DNA of 64,000 nucleotides from Rhodotorula mucilaginosa (taxonomy: Eukaryota > Basidiomycota > Microbotryomycetes > Sporidiobolales > Sporidiobolaceae): the NCBI GenBank assembly GCA_034406715.1, contig CP137878.1, positions 1 to 64,000 on the forward strand, given 5' to 3'. The first letter of the stretch is position 1. The number at the start of each line of letters is the position of its first letter. The position numbers and the translations under genes were made by a program. The notes beneath the pieces were generated by a model. It worked only from the letters and a program-made list of their open reading frames with translations, was not told the DNA's origin and ran no database searches. Below, one piece after another: positions 54,894-64,000 of the stretch.

Positions 54894-57800
54894 ATGGCCC
54901 CCAAGGCGCTCCGTTCGTCGGCCAGGCGGTCGAAGGAGGATATGCAAGTCGACAATGCAGGCGAGCAAGGCGTCGAGTCGAGTGGGAGAGCGTCGTCGTC
55001 GCAAGGTTCGACGAGCGAACTGCCGATGAACATGGGCGACGGCGACGACGAGCACGCCCTGCAAAAGGGTCCCAAGGCTGCGTGTGTCGGCTGCAGGAAC
55101 ATCAGTAAGTGTCCCTCCAGTACATAGCCTGTCCCTTTTTGGCTCCTGACGCATTCCCCCCGAAAACAGAGGTGCGCTGCGTGCCCGTCTCGGAGTCAGC
55201 AGCAGGTCGCGGTCGGTGCGTTCGCTGCACCCGGCTCGACCTCGGATGTGAATGGGCCGCACCACAAAAGAGGGGCAGGAAACCTAGGTGCGCGTTCAGA
55301 TAGAGAGGATCTGCGAAAGAGGCTGACTCTTCCGGTCCGCTGCAGGGCCTCTCAGCAACCGCCACCAGCAGCCTCAGCAAGCGAGTTTCTGCACCAACCG
55401 CAACTCGGTACATTTCGGACCAATGCCAATCTCACACACGAAACTCTCAGCTGATGGCCCTTTCCGTCCCGCGCAATAAACAACAGACCGCTACGATCCC
55501 GCCGCCATACAAAACAACCCGCTCGCTCTCCTCGCCGCAGCGGTCCCGGGCTCTTCTTCCATGGCCCCGCCCGCATTTTACCCCCCTTCGTCCTCGTCAG
55601 CCGGCGCACGGTCACAGACCGTACACCGATCCAATTCGCGGAGCAGCACCACTCCCAGCGGAGGGAGCCATCTTTACCGCCCTCCGGCGACGGTCACTTC
55701 TCACTCTCCGAAAGACCCTTCCGCCGGCCCGATCGAATACGACACCCCTGCGAGCCACATCGGGTCATCGACGACGAGTCCGACAAACCTGTCCCTGTGG
55801 GATGTGGCGCAGGCGAAGGAAGCGGCTTTATCCAACCTGGGGCGGGGCGGAGCCACGATGAAACCGACCGTCTCTGCCAATTCGCCGTCGGACTTGCAGC
55901 CCGATCCGATCGATCTCGGTAAGCTTGAGCTTCAATGGAAAGAAACGACCTGCGTTGGCTGACCAAATTGTTGCTCCATCATTCAATTCGCGCTAGGCAT
56001 CTTGAGCGAACCCGAGGCCGAACACCTCTTCGAGCATTTCCACCGCGAGATGAACCCCTTCATCATCCTCTTTGACAAACACCTCCACACGGTTGAGTTT
56101 GCGCGTTCGACCTCGACCGTCCTCTTCACGACCTTGCTCGCCGTCTCGGCGAAATTCGCTCGATCCGACTTGTACTCCGTCTTGCGCTCGCACGCGATGC
56201 AACTGATCGGTCGCGGGATCATGGACGGCCGCGCGACTCTCGGCCTCATCCAGAGTATACTGTGCCAGATCTATTGGAAGGAACCAATCGACTCCTCGGC
56301 GTGGCTTCGCATAGGGATCGCCATCCGAATGGCGTATCAAATGTTTCTACACGGTCAGAGAAAAGGTCCGCCACCCAACGACGAGCAAGAGGCGCGCCGA
56401 ATACTGGTGAGGCGTAAATTCGTCTTTATTGAGGTTGTCCTCACTCACTGATTTGGCATCTACAACTTGACAGGACCGAGAGCGGACATGGATATGTTTG
56501 ATTGCGTTCGATGTCAGTTCCTTCCACTGGTTTCTCTGCAGGTCACTTTACAACCGTCCGCTGATTTCCTCTTACCCCGGCTGTCCAGCACACGTGAACC
56601 AAACTCGCTCTCTTGCCCAAGTCGGGGCTATACCCGTGGAAAGCTATTCGTTCTGACGTATCTCTTGCGCTGCGGATCATTACAGCTACTTCCTGCTCAC
56701 GAATGGCGAGGACGACGGGTTCCATCAGGTGTGTCACCGGAGGGAAAATTGCGAAGGGCTTGTCGGTGCGAGCGAAACTGACGACTGTACAGACTACCAT
56801 GATCCCGTACTATCGAGTGGTCATCGAGGTGAGTAGGAACGCGCCCGCCTTGCAACTGCTGTATGGTCAGACTGTTTGTAGTTGACCCCCTGCCGCCTCG
56901 CCTCGCCTCGCAGGACTGGCTCGACGAAACTCGCCCTTTCGACGTTCCGGACGACCTCGAGCAAGGCGCGACTTTCGAGTAAGTTTCGCCTCTGCTTTCC
57001 GAGAATACAAGAGCTCGGCTCCCTAGGCTCCAAAAACCTCGCCTGTACTGACTCCGCTTTCGTCTCGCGAAGATGGATCAAGGTCTTGCGGATGTCGAAG
57101 GACATTGCGACGTCCCGACCGATGCAAGCGCGCGCATTAGCAGACCACCTCAACGGCATGCTGAGCGTCATCCATCAGCGCTACCTTGACCCGAACTGTA
57201 AGAAAAGCTTGCTTCCTCCAGAGCCGTCACGCTGTGCACAAAGCTGACCGAGATCAAACAGCTCCCTACACACTGCAACCGAACCGACGCGCTCTCTCCA
57301 AAGTGACCTTTTACGCCGCTGCCGCCTCGTTTGCCCTGCATCGCGCCCTACTTATTGCGGTCGGCACGAATGGCGTCTCGTTGGCCAACTTCATGGTGTC
57401 GGCTTCCGCCTTTGTCGAGGCGTTTGAAGGCGTCGCCAAAGCCGGCTACATCCGGTACTGGCAGGATCAGCTCGGAGTTACGATGTTCCAATTTGGCGAA
57501 TTCCTTGTGAAAGTGAGTGCTGGCGATCCATCAGTTCGTTTGAGATCCCGGACTAATGGAACGAGGTCCCGAGCAGATTGCACCGAAAGTGTACCCCAGC
57601 AACCAAACTTCGATCATCTCCTGGCTTGAACGAGGTTTGTTCGCGCGCAATTGGCTCATCTTAAAGCGACATCAAGCTGACGAGAATGTCATTCGTCTAG
57701 TCTATCAAGCGTGCGAAAGCGCCAAGGAAGGCAAGGAGGACTCGACGGCGGCGTTTATCTCGCGCTTCATCCAGATCTGCCTGCGAGTCGTCTGCTCGCA

Positions 57801-58195
57801 GCCCACGCCGACATCGACACCCGCTCCGTCGGTCGCACCCCCTCCGCGAGCTGAGTCAAGCTTCTCGCACGGCACCGGTGCGCAGACTCTGCAGGCAAGT
57901 CCAGCCGCCACGTCGACCGCCCTACCGCCTCAGCTGTCTCCAGGCGAAACACTCTCCCTTCCTGCCCAACTGGATGTTGCGGATTTGTTTGATCCCTCGC
58001 ACTCGCTCGCGCAAACTCTCGGCGGCGACACGACTTACTGGTACGTCTCAGCGAGCTTTCGCGCCGGATTTGGGATGTCGCTGACGCTCTGCCCCGTTCG
58101 GCTACAGGGAGAGTCTCTTCCCTGGTCAAGCGAGTGACTGGTCGTGGTTGGATCGCCCTTTGGACGAGCGTTTCGGCGGCCAGGCCGGCTTTTGA
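54894..58195 (+). CDS. Zn(II)2Cys6 fungal transcription factor
   Basis: Gal4-type regulator with an N-terminal binuclear zinc cluster and a Fungal_trans-like middle region. The cluster spans exons 1 and 2: CVGCRNIKVRC followed by CVRCTRLDLGC, then the basic QKRGRKPR. Exons 54894-55104, 55170-55287, 55346-55407, 55487-55918 and 55997-56406 join through RYDPAAIQNNPLALLAA, LSEPEAEHLFEHFHREMNPF and SSAWLRIGIAIRMAYQM. Exon 6 begins at 56474 (DRERTWICLIAFD). From 56686 the frame is again clear through 56793-56828, 56914-56978, 57073-57197, 57262-57512, 57577-58040 and 58108-58195 (YFLLTNGEDDGFHQ, DWLDETRPFDVPDDLEQG, WIKVLRMSKDIATSRPMQA). The junction between 56512 and 56686 is unresolved: several splice choices fit and one would leave a run containing SLYNRPLISSYPG. 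Divergence from an oxygenase-like gene suggests a pathway-specific role (inference). Confidence 0.87.
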
Positions 58196-58317
58196 GGACC
58201 GACTTCGCATTCCCGCAATCGACTATCACCACTCCGAGACCCATCGGAGCAGTTAGATGTAGACATTGTTGCGATTCATAGAGAATCTACACACGCAGAC
58301 AGGAGAAGGGGAAATGT

Positions 58318-61300
58318 CTATTCATCGAAAGGGCTCGCAAACGGATTATTCGTCGCCGCCAGCGGTCGACTCGAGGGAGTGTAGAAGCTCAGATGCCGAG
58401 ATTGTGACGGTAGCGCAGCGCATGGACGTGGTGGCCACAAGCCGTGGTCGGGCAGATTCGGAGAGTCAGAAAGGTCCGCCTCGGGTGAAAGGTCGTCCAC
58501 CGCGCCGAGACCGTCGGTCCGGTGATCCTCCGCAGACTCCTGGTGTAAATGAGAGTCGCTTGATGCTGTGCGGTGGCTTCCGAACGCCGACCTGAGCGCG
58601 CCCGTCCGTCCAAGCTTGCTTCGCGACTCGTCCCGCAGCAAGACGAGATCGCTCTCCTCCTTCGACCGCCAGCGTTCCCACCGCTGTCGCTGCTGCTGTG
58701 CGAGATGTGAATCGCGCAAGACTCGGAAGGGGCGCAAGAGCGGGCGAGGATGAGAGATGACAGGCCGCAATCGGTCTTTTGCGCCACGCGTCCGCAGAGT
58801 GGGCAGCGTCGGTAGGGCGAGGGGTCGAAGTCGCGTTTCGGGGGGAGGTGGAGGAGAGGCGGCCGATTCAACCGCCTCCGAGGAACGAGCCGCCGGCTCC
58901 GTAGCCTTGAAGAAATCGACGAGGGAAGCCCAACTCCGACTGCTCGGCGAGACGCTGTTGCCCTGATCTACGCCCGCCGGCGAACCTGCGCCGAGATTCT
59001 TTTCCCCATTGCCGCTATTCGCGTTTGTATCGAGCAAGTCCGGAAAAGAACCCAAATGCAACGACGTAAAGTCCGCCTTCTCGGCGCCATCCCTCGCGGG
59101 CGCCTGTGGACCGCCACCGCTACCGTTGCGCGCAGTCGCGCCACGCCAGTGTCGCCAGCGGTTTTGACCGATCGCTCGCCACCACGCCCCGATCAAGCCC
59201 ATCAGGAAGACGAGCGCCCAGATCCCGATCGCGACAAAGAAGCCCATACGTTGTTGCTCCAGCGAGCGGAGGTACGCATCGATCATCTTGTTTGCGATTG
59301 AAGGCGCCGAGATGGACGACTCGGGATCGGTGAGCGAGGCGGTCAAGTCGTCGGTGCGGTTTGGGGACAGGAGCAAGATCGAGGGCGAGACTGTCGGCAG
59401 CGACAGGTGCGCGTGGTCATGGATCCACGTCAAGGCGGACGAGAGGGCGTCGACTTTTGAGCCGATCAAGCACTGAGGGCGAGAGTTCGTCAGCAGAGAG
59501 ATTAAGGAGGCCGGGAGGCGAGTTTTCAAACGCACGTAGATCAGGCCGAGCGCCGGATCTTGCAAGACCGTTCCGCTAAAGACGTTGGTGATCGTGTCCT
59601 GCGTTCACCGATCGGGTAAACCGAAAATTAGAAATCTCGACCAGAGGCTCAGTTCAGTTTCGCTCGGTAGGACTCACGGACACCTCGTCGTAAAAGCCGT
59701 TCATGGTCGAGTTGAGGGTCACAGTGGTAGTATTGACCCAGCTGAACTGTTGCGCCCAGGTAAACGCTCACAAGCATCAGCAACATATCGAACGGAACAG
59801 AGTCAGTCGCCAAGGGAACTTACCAGGTTCTCGTTGATTCCGCTTTCAACCCGCCCGATGACCGCATTCGTACCGTTGGCCCATTGGAGGCTCGCATTCC
59901 GCATCGTTCCCTGCAGTGCCTCGACCACGCTGCCGGAAAAGTCGCTCGCGCCCTGCTCCGCGCGCTGCTCCGTCACCGCACGGACCGGCCCATCGAGGAC
60001 GGCGATCTGGATCTGGACGACCACGAGGCCGACGAGTCCGAAGAGGAGGAAACCCCACGCGTACGGGTGGGCGATGTAGGACAGGAACCAGATCAGGTTG
60101 GCTTTGGCGTTGGCGTTGGTGGTGCGGTCGAGGGAGAGGAGGGACGAGAGGCGAGAGAGGTGCTTGAACAGGGTTGGATGGGACGAGGCGTTCAGGAACG
60201 AGAGGAGGTTCGTTCTCGAGAGGGTTTCGTCGACCGAGACGGTGCGGAAAGCGGGATTCTGAAGAGGAGCGGCGGCGTCGAGATCCGAGCCGAGGATGAG
60301 CAGGTCTCGCAACCATGCTTCGCGCGAAGCGTCGACTCCGCCAATGAAGACCCTGTAGCTGTAATACTCCCAGAGGGCGTTGGCTGTCATGAACAAGACC
60401 ATGGCGAGGACGACGAGGCCGATCGCGACCTTGACAAAGTGGGCCAAATCCGTCCCGACGTCGTCGATCCAGGACGTGTCGAGTCGGTCGCACAGTTGGA
60501 CGGTCTCTTTCGCCGGGACGGGCAACAACTCGACCGAGATGGTCGAATCGCGCATGGTCGAATTGATGGAGAGTCGGAGTTGATCGACGGGCACCGAGAT
60601 GAGCGAGTCGAGCGAGGACCGGACCTCGTCGAGAGTTGGGATGGTCGAGTTGAGGTTTTCGAGCGCGTCAATGAGCGTGTTGGGTAGCGTGACATTCTCG
60701 AGCGCCGACAGTTGCGGGATGTCAATCTGTGGCACGTCGATGTTGACCCTACATAAACACCGCGGTGAAGCTGGTTAGTCACCTCGCGCACGGCCCAATA
60801 GGGAGGAAACTCACCCCGGGAGCTTGTCAATCAGCCCGAGCGTGTGCTCCAATCCGCTGTTGACGCCTCCGACCGCAGCCTGGATCGTCGTCCGAAGACC
60901 TTGCATCGCTTCCGTCACAAATTCCTGGGCCTCTTCGATTCCGCGCACGAGGACGGTGATCGAGCCGTGCACGGCGAGGTCGAGCAAGCAGAGGTACAAG
61001 GAGCGGTACATGTCGATCATAAACCTGTGCGGGCGTGTGTCAATATTTATTTGGACGCTGTTCAGTGAATGGTGGCGCACACGGACAGAAACTCACAGGA
61101 CAATGGCTTGAAGCGCTTGCAGGAGCAAGTCGAGCGCCGTCCCGGCTCCATGAGTGAGCGCATTGATCGCGTTCGCATTCAACTCGTTCACCCCCGCGGC
61201 CATATAATGCGGCATCGAGACCGCCACGTTGGCGGCACCTTGCACGCCCTGGCACGCGGCGCCGAGGGATTGTTTCGCATCTCGGACGAGGGACGGAATC

Positions 61301-61446
61301 GCGCTGAGGAGGTAGGCCAAGGTGATGAGGACGAGGAGGAGGGCGAAGACATGTTGTGAGAGCCAGGAGAGCGAGAGGCGCGCCTTGAGACCGAGATAGG
61401 GCTTGAGGGGGACTACTCTTGCGCGAGGGCTCGGATTGGATCCCAT
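58318..61446 (-). CDS. PRM1: Plasma membrane fusion protein for mating
   Basis: Multi-pass glycoprotein that promotes plasma-membrane fusion between mating cells. Exons 61446-61097, 61024-60815, 60748-59824, 59746-59678, 59598-59536 and 59472-58318 give 923 aa. Visible: MGSNPSPRARVVPLKPYLGL, first membrane helix HVFALLLVLITLAYLLSAIP, GVNELNANAINALTHGAGTA, an extracellular region rich in N-x-S/T sites with VNIDVPQIDIPQLSALENV, helices HFVKVAIGLVVLAMVLFM (about 295-315), WGFLLFGLVGLVVVQIQI (about 415) and MGFFVAIGIWALVFLMGLIG (about 612), and a basic, disordered cytosolic tail. The repeated proline-bounded loop and four to five helices match fungal Prm1. The stop is 122 bp from that of the convergent Zn2Cys6 gene. 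Yeast PRM1 is pheromone-induced; no pheromone-response element was confirmed here. Confidence 0.9.
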
Positions 61447-61980
61447 GAGTAGCTAGACCCGCTCGCGTGTAGCTTGTCGGCGAAGGGCAGCATGTGTAGC
61501 AATCCACCCGGATGGTTTTGTTGCGGTGCACGGACACCCTTTGGCAAGGAGGACAAGGTCCCGGGCGGCGCTGAGGGACCGAGACAAGGGGACAAAGGGT
61601 GCCCCGTCCGCTTGCGCGATGTCGGCGATGCCGGTGGTTAGCAGAGCCTTCCATTCCAGCGTATGAGTGCGTTTACACCAATAGCAGCGGTGGCCTCGGC
61701 TGGCTCGGAGAGAGCGATGATGAGAAATGACTGAAACTCGTCGCTTCGGAGGAGGACATGTCGCAGTCGAAGTGGGTGAAGCGTGGCCCTTCGCCGGTAG
61801 CAGAGCGGAGCACGATCCGGTGTATGTCCGGTGCCCATACCACCTCAGTGTCCAGTCTTTGACGAGTTGGACGAGGCCAAAAGTGGACGCGGAAGCGAAG
61901 TCGTCGGCTCAGCTCGATCACCTTCCTGGCTCTTTACTCGTCTTACCCCAGGCTAGCTTCAAGCAGGGAAGGAAAGGGAA
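61447..61980. promoter_or_regulatory. Divergent promoter of PRM1 and the small basic gene
   Basis: 534 bp between the two start codons. ORFs here (for example plus strand from 61727) lack a start context and domain content, and run into the intron of the small gene. No element assigned. Confidence 0.4.
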
Positions 61981-62469
61981 ATGCCTCCCAAGTCAGAACG
62001 TGAGCCCGGTGTTTCCCCCCCGCCCCGCTCTCTGTGGTCGAGTCGCAGCTTGTCCTCCTCTTGCGGCGCTGACATTCAACACACACTGGCTCGCACAGGT
62101 CAAGCTCGCAAGGAGGAACCGCTGCCCGACATTGTCACTCCCAAAGAGCCCTCCCTCGCAGGTCAGTCACGCCGCCTGCCCCCCGCCTCCTCGCACTGCT
62201 CAGAAGAGGAGTGCGCGCCCCCTCTCTGACCCCCCTTCCCCCCCCCCCCCCCCCTTAATCTCGAATCCCGCACAGTCACGCAACCGCACGTCGCACCCGA
62301 ACAAGCCACCAAACTCAAGACCAAGCGCTCAAAGTCGTCCGCGTCCAACAAGCGCAAAGCTGCCGCCAAGGAAGCCGCCATCGAACGCTCGCACAAACTC
62401 GACAAGCGCAAATCCGAAGCCGGCACCAAAAAGGAACTCAAGAAAAAGGCCAAGCAACTGTGGCAATAG
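61981..62469 (+). CDS. Small highly basic protein, probably nuclear or nucleolar
   Basis: Not recognised with certainty. Exons 61981-61999, 62099-62161 and 62276-62469 give 91 aa: MPPKSERQARKEEPLPDIVT, then a C-terminal half that is mostly Lys/Arg/Ala/Ser (TKRSKSSASNKRKAAAKEAA, ELKKKAKQLWQ). The coiled, Lys-rich character suggests a ribosome-biogenesis or RNA-binding factor. The phases of all three exons agree and each intron has standard GT..AG ends, so the gene is well supported although too short and too split to appear as one ORF. The second intron carries a 17-nt poly(C) tract. The first exon is only 19 nt. Confidence 0.75.
62238..62254 (+). repeat. Poly(C) tract inside an intron
   Basis: A run of seventeen C, preceded by CCCCCTT, about 20 bp upstream of the acceptor at 62275. 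It acts as the polypyrimidine tract of the small basic gene's second intron and is likely slippage-prone. Confidence 0.9.
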
Positions 62470-62620
62470 AGAGGGGGGAGGGATACTGTGACCCAGGCAG
62501 AACGATCCGTGATCTTTATTCCTTCTTGTTGTACGACCATTGCATTTTCATTCAACCACCCGATCGCGGTCCACTCAGCTGCCCTCACATGCCTCGATCG
62601 CTACCTCTACGGCCTGCTGA

Positions 62621-63515
62621 TCAAGGCTCATAAACCGGCGGCGGCAGCCTCGGCAACCCATTGCTCCTCAGAGTCATCTCCCCTCGCCCACTGCACCCGT
62701 CATCCCCATCTGGCTGCTCAACGCTCACGGCTTGGCCTGTCGCCTCCGCGCCCCTCGCGATGGTACGATGCTCATCTACGGGCCACTCGTGCGGCGGGGC
62801 ACAGTGCAGTGGGGATGACGACGTTGAAGAGGAGAAGGAGGAAGGGGAGGAAGCAGGCTCAGTCGCTTTTGTCGTCGAGGGAACGCGGCGACCGGGTGGG
62901 TGTGTCCATTGCTGCGAATGGGGAAACACCGGCTCGAAGCCGCGGCGGAGGAGCTCACTTAGCCGCGCTGTCCTCCAGCGGCGGGGCGGAGGATATTCAG
63001 ACGAGGACGAGGGCAGTTCAGCAGCAGGTTCCGCCGGTACTGATGATGGCGACGACGGCGATGAAGGAGGAGGAGGAGGCGGCAGATGATGATGATGATG
63101 GTGGTGGTGGTACAGTCGTGGTGGTAGACCTGTGTTTGAGACCGAGTCAGTCCTCCGTACGTGGGGCGGGCGAAAGAATTCCAACTCGGATATCAACCCG
63201 CTCGAGACCACGAGACAGACCTAGTTCTTCGATGACTATAGTCGAAGCGACCCGCCCTCCTCGCTGCTTTCTCCTGCCATGGCGACACCACAATGCTCCG
63301 ATGGCGATCATGAGAATCGCGATCAGGACGGGGAATACGGTACAGAGGATGGTGGCGACGCGGGTTGACGACGAAGTCCTCGTCGTCGTTGAGGTTGAGG
63401 TTGCCGCGACTGTTGCGATTGTGTTGGACGAGGCCAAAGACGGCGTAGGCTCCGTCGTCGCCGTCGTCGTGGTCCGAAGCGGAGGAGGGTTCAAAGCCGG
63501 AATTCCCACAGCCAT
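62621..63515 (-). CDS. Single-pass membrane protein with His-rich tail and C-terminal PPxY motif
   Basis: Not recognised as a named family. Exons 63515-63221 and 63129-62621 give 267 aa. Residues 1-50 are Thr/Ser/Pro-rich and probably extracytosolic. One hydrophobic helix follows (VATILCTVFPVLIAILMIAI), then a basic stop-transfer CRHGRRKQR, a run of eight His, proline and serine tracts, and the C-terminus LPPPVYEP. No cleavable signal peptide is obvious, so insertion is probably signal-anchor (N-out). PPVY matches the PPxY ligand of WW domains, the docking signal used by membrane adaptors of the Rsp5/Nedd4 ubiquitin ligases (inference). The donor at 63220 (GTCTGT) was preferred to one at 63163 because it gives a normal-length intron. 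The large plus-strand ORF opposite this gene is judged a shadow. Confidence 0.65.
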
Positions 63516-64000
63516 CTTGAGTGAGAGTAAGGAGACGCCAGCGGTTCAGAAAGGACGACGGAGGGACAGAGCATCTCAGTGATCTCTGCCTCGTAAGAGT
63601 CATGCTCACGCCATGTCTATAGTTGTGTTGATCCGGGGCAAATCTTGCGCTCTGGTCGGACTCGATCAGTGATCCCCAAACTTTTTTTTTCTTGTTATCC
63701 TCGCCGGCCCTTTGCTCCCTCCTCCCCCTGGTATGCCGCCGGTCCTTTCTCGAGGCTCAACGACCTGAATGATCCCTTGAGCGCTCACGAGGAGCTGTTT
63801 CACTTCATACGGTCCGCTTTTGGCGTCGTGAGAAGGTCAACACCTCGCCACTGTCGGTGCAGCGTCGAGTCAAAGTGACTCCTCAAAGCTGACATCTCTC
63901 TCTCTCTCCTGGATTGAACTGACTCGGAGATCCGGAGCCGTAGCTTAATTCAGACCATGAATGACCGCTGCCGCGCTCGAACTGCTCGCATCCCGTCTGC
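63516..64000. other. Right-edge intergenic region
   Basis: About 485 bp upstream of the membrane-protein gene. It contains short T-rich and CT-rich runs. An ATG at 63961 opens MTAAALELLASRL up to the window end and could be the first codons of a rightward gene, but 13 codons are not enough to call it. Confidence 0.35.

Noticed and set aside
56513-56541. 29-nt intron in the Zn2Cys6 gene
   Set aside because: It has GT..AG ends but is far shorter than any other intron here, and removal would give an out-of-frame continuation.
59884-60687. 267-codon plus-strand ORF
   Set aside because: Antisense to the main PRM1 exon, with a composition typical of reverse-complement reading.
62488-63582. 364-codon plus-strand ORF
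   Set aside because: Opposite the two-exon membrane-protein gene. It consists of repeat translations (Asp, Glu and Val runs), spans that gene's intron, and has no domain.
63961-64000. Start of a further gene (MTAAALELLASRL)
   Set aside because: Only 13 codons before the window ends; mentioned but not called.

Overview
The window looks like nuclear DNA from a GC-rich, intron-dense basidiomycete yeast. The red yeasts of Pucciniomycotina (Microbotryomycetes, Rhodotorula/Sporidiobolus-like) are the likeliest source. This is inferred from short GTNNGT..AG introns (mostly 50-110 bp), frequent CTGAC branch-point-like motifs, the GC bias, and a fungal gene set of GUT2, AKR1, RAD3, DUG2, PRM1, CDC25 and a Zn2Cys6 regulator. 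All gene models were spliced by hand from frame continuity, splice signals and family knowledge. No search could be run. I saw no transposon, virus-like element, rRNA, tRNA or CRISPR array.

Layout. 1-2128 (-): 5' two-thirds of mitochondrial glycerol-3-phosphate dehydrogenase (GUT2), running off the left edge. 4348-7081 (+): ankyrin/DHYC palmitoyltransferase AKR1. 7738-11660 (+): TFIIH helicase RAD3/XPD in 19 exons, tail-to-tail with 11703-16352 (-), a large multi-pass membrane protein that I do not recognise and that carries an in-frame TAG. 17695-20755 (+): C2H2 zinc-finger regulator. 21469-22603 (+): U6 snRNA phosphodiesterase USB1, tail-to-tail with 22678-26849 (-), glutathione-degradation subunit DUG2. 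27221-28744 (-): D-2-hydroxyacid dehydrogenase.

29086-40415 is a run of secretory-pathway genes: a GT71 alpha-mannosyltransferase (-), a GPI-anchored class-3 lipase-like protein lacking the nucleophile serine (+), an O-fucosyltransferase-like type II membrane protein (-) and a predicted secreted protein (-). 41052-43614 (-) and 43763-44584 (+) are a divergent pair: an AAAP amino-acid transporter and a V-ATPase proteolipid (VMA11-like), with 148 bp between start codons. 45095-50142 (+): SH3-RasGEF (CDC25).

50415-58195 could be a small co-regulated unit: a COMT-type O-methyltransferase and a DUF1479 oxygenase-like protein on the minus strand, and a divergent Zn2Cys6 regulator sharing a 282-bp start-to-start interval with the DUF1479 gene. 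Then come PRM1 (membrane fusion in mating, -), a small basic protein (+) and a single-pass membrane protein ending in a PPxY motif (-).

The most noteworthy features are the density of microexons (10, 13, 14, 15, 20, 21, 23, 25 and 27 nt), two GC-AG introns, the catalytically dead lipase-like protein, the amber codon in the membrane protein, and the methyltransferase/oxygenase/regulator trio.
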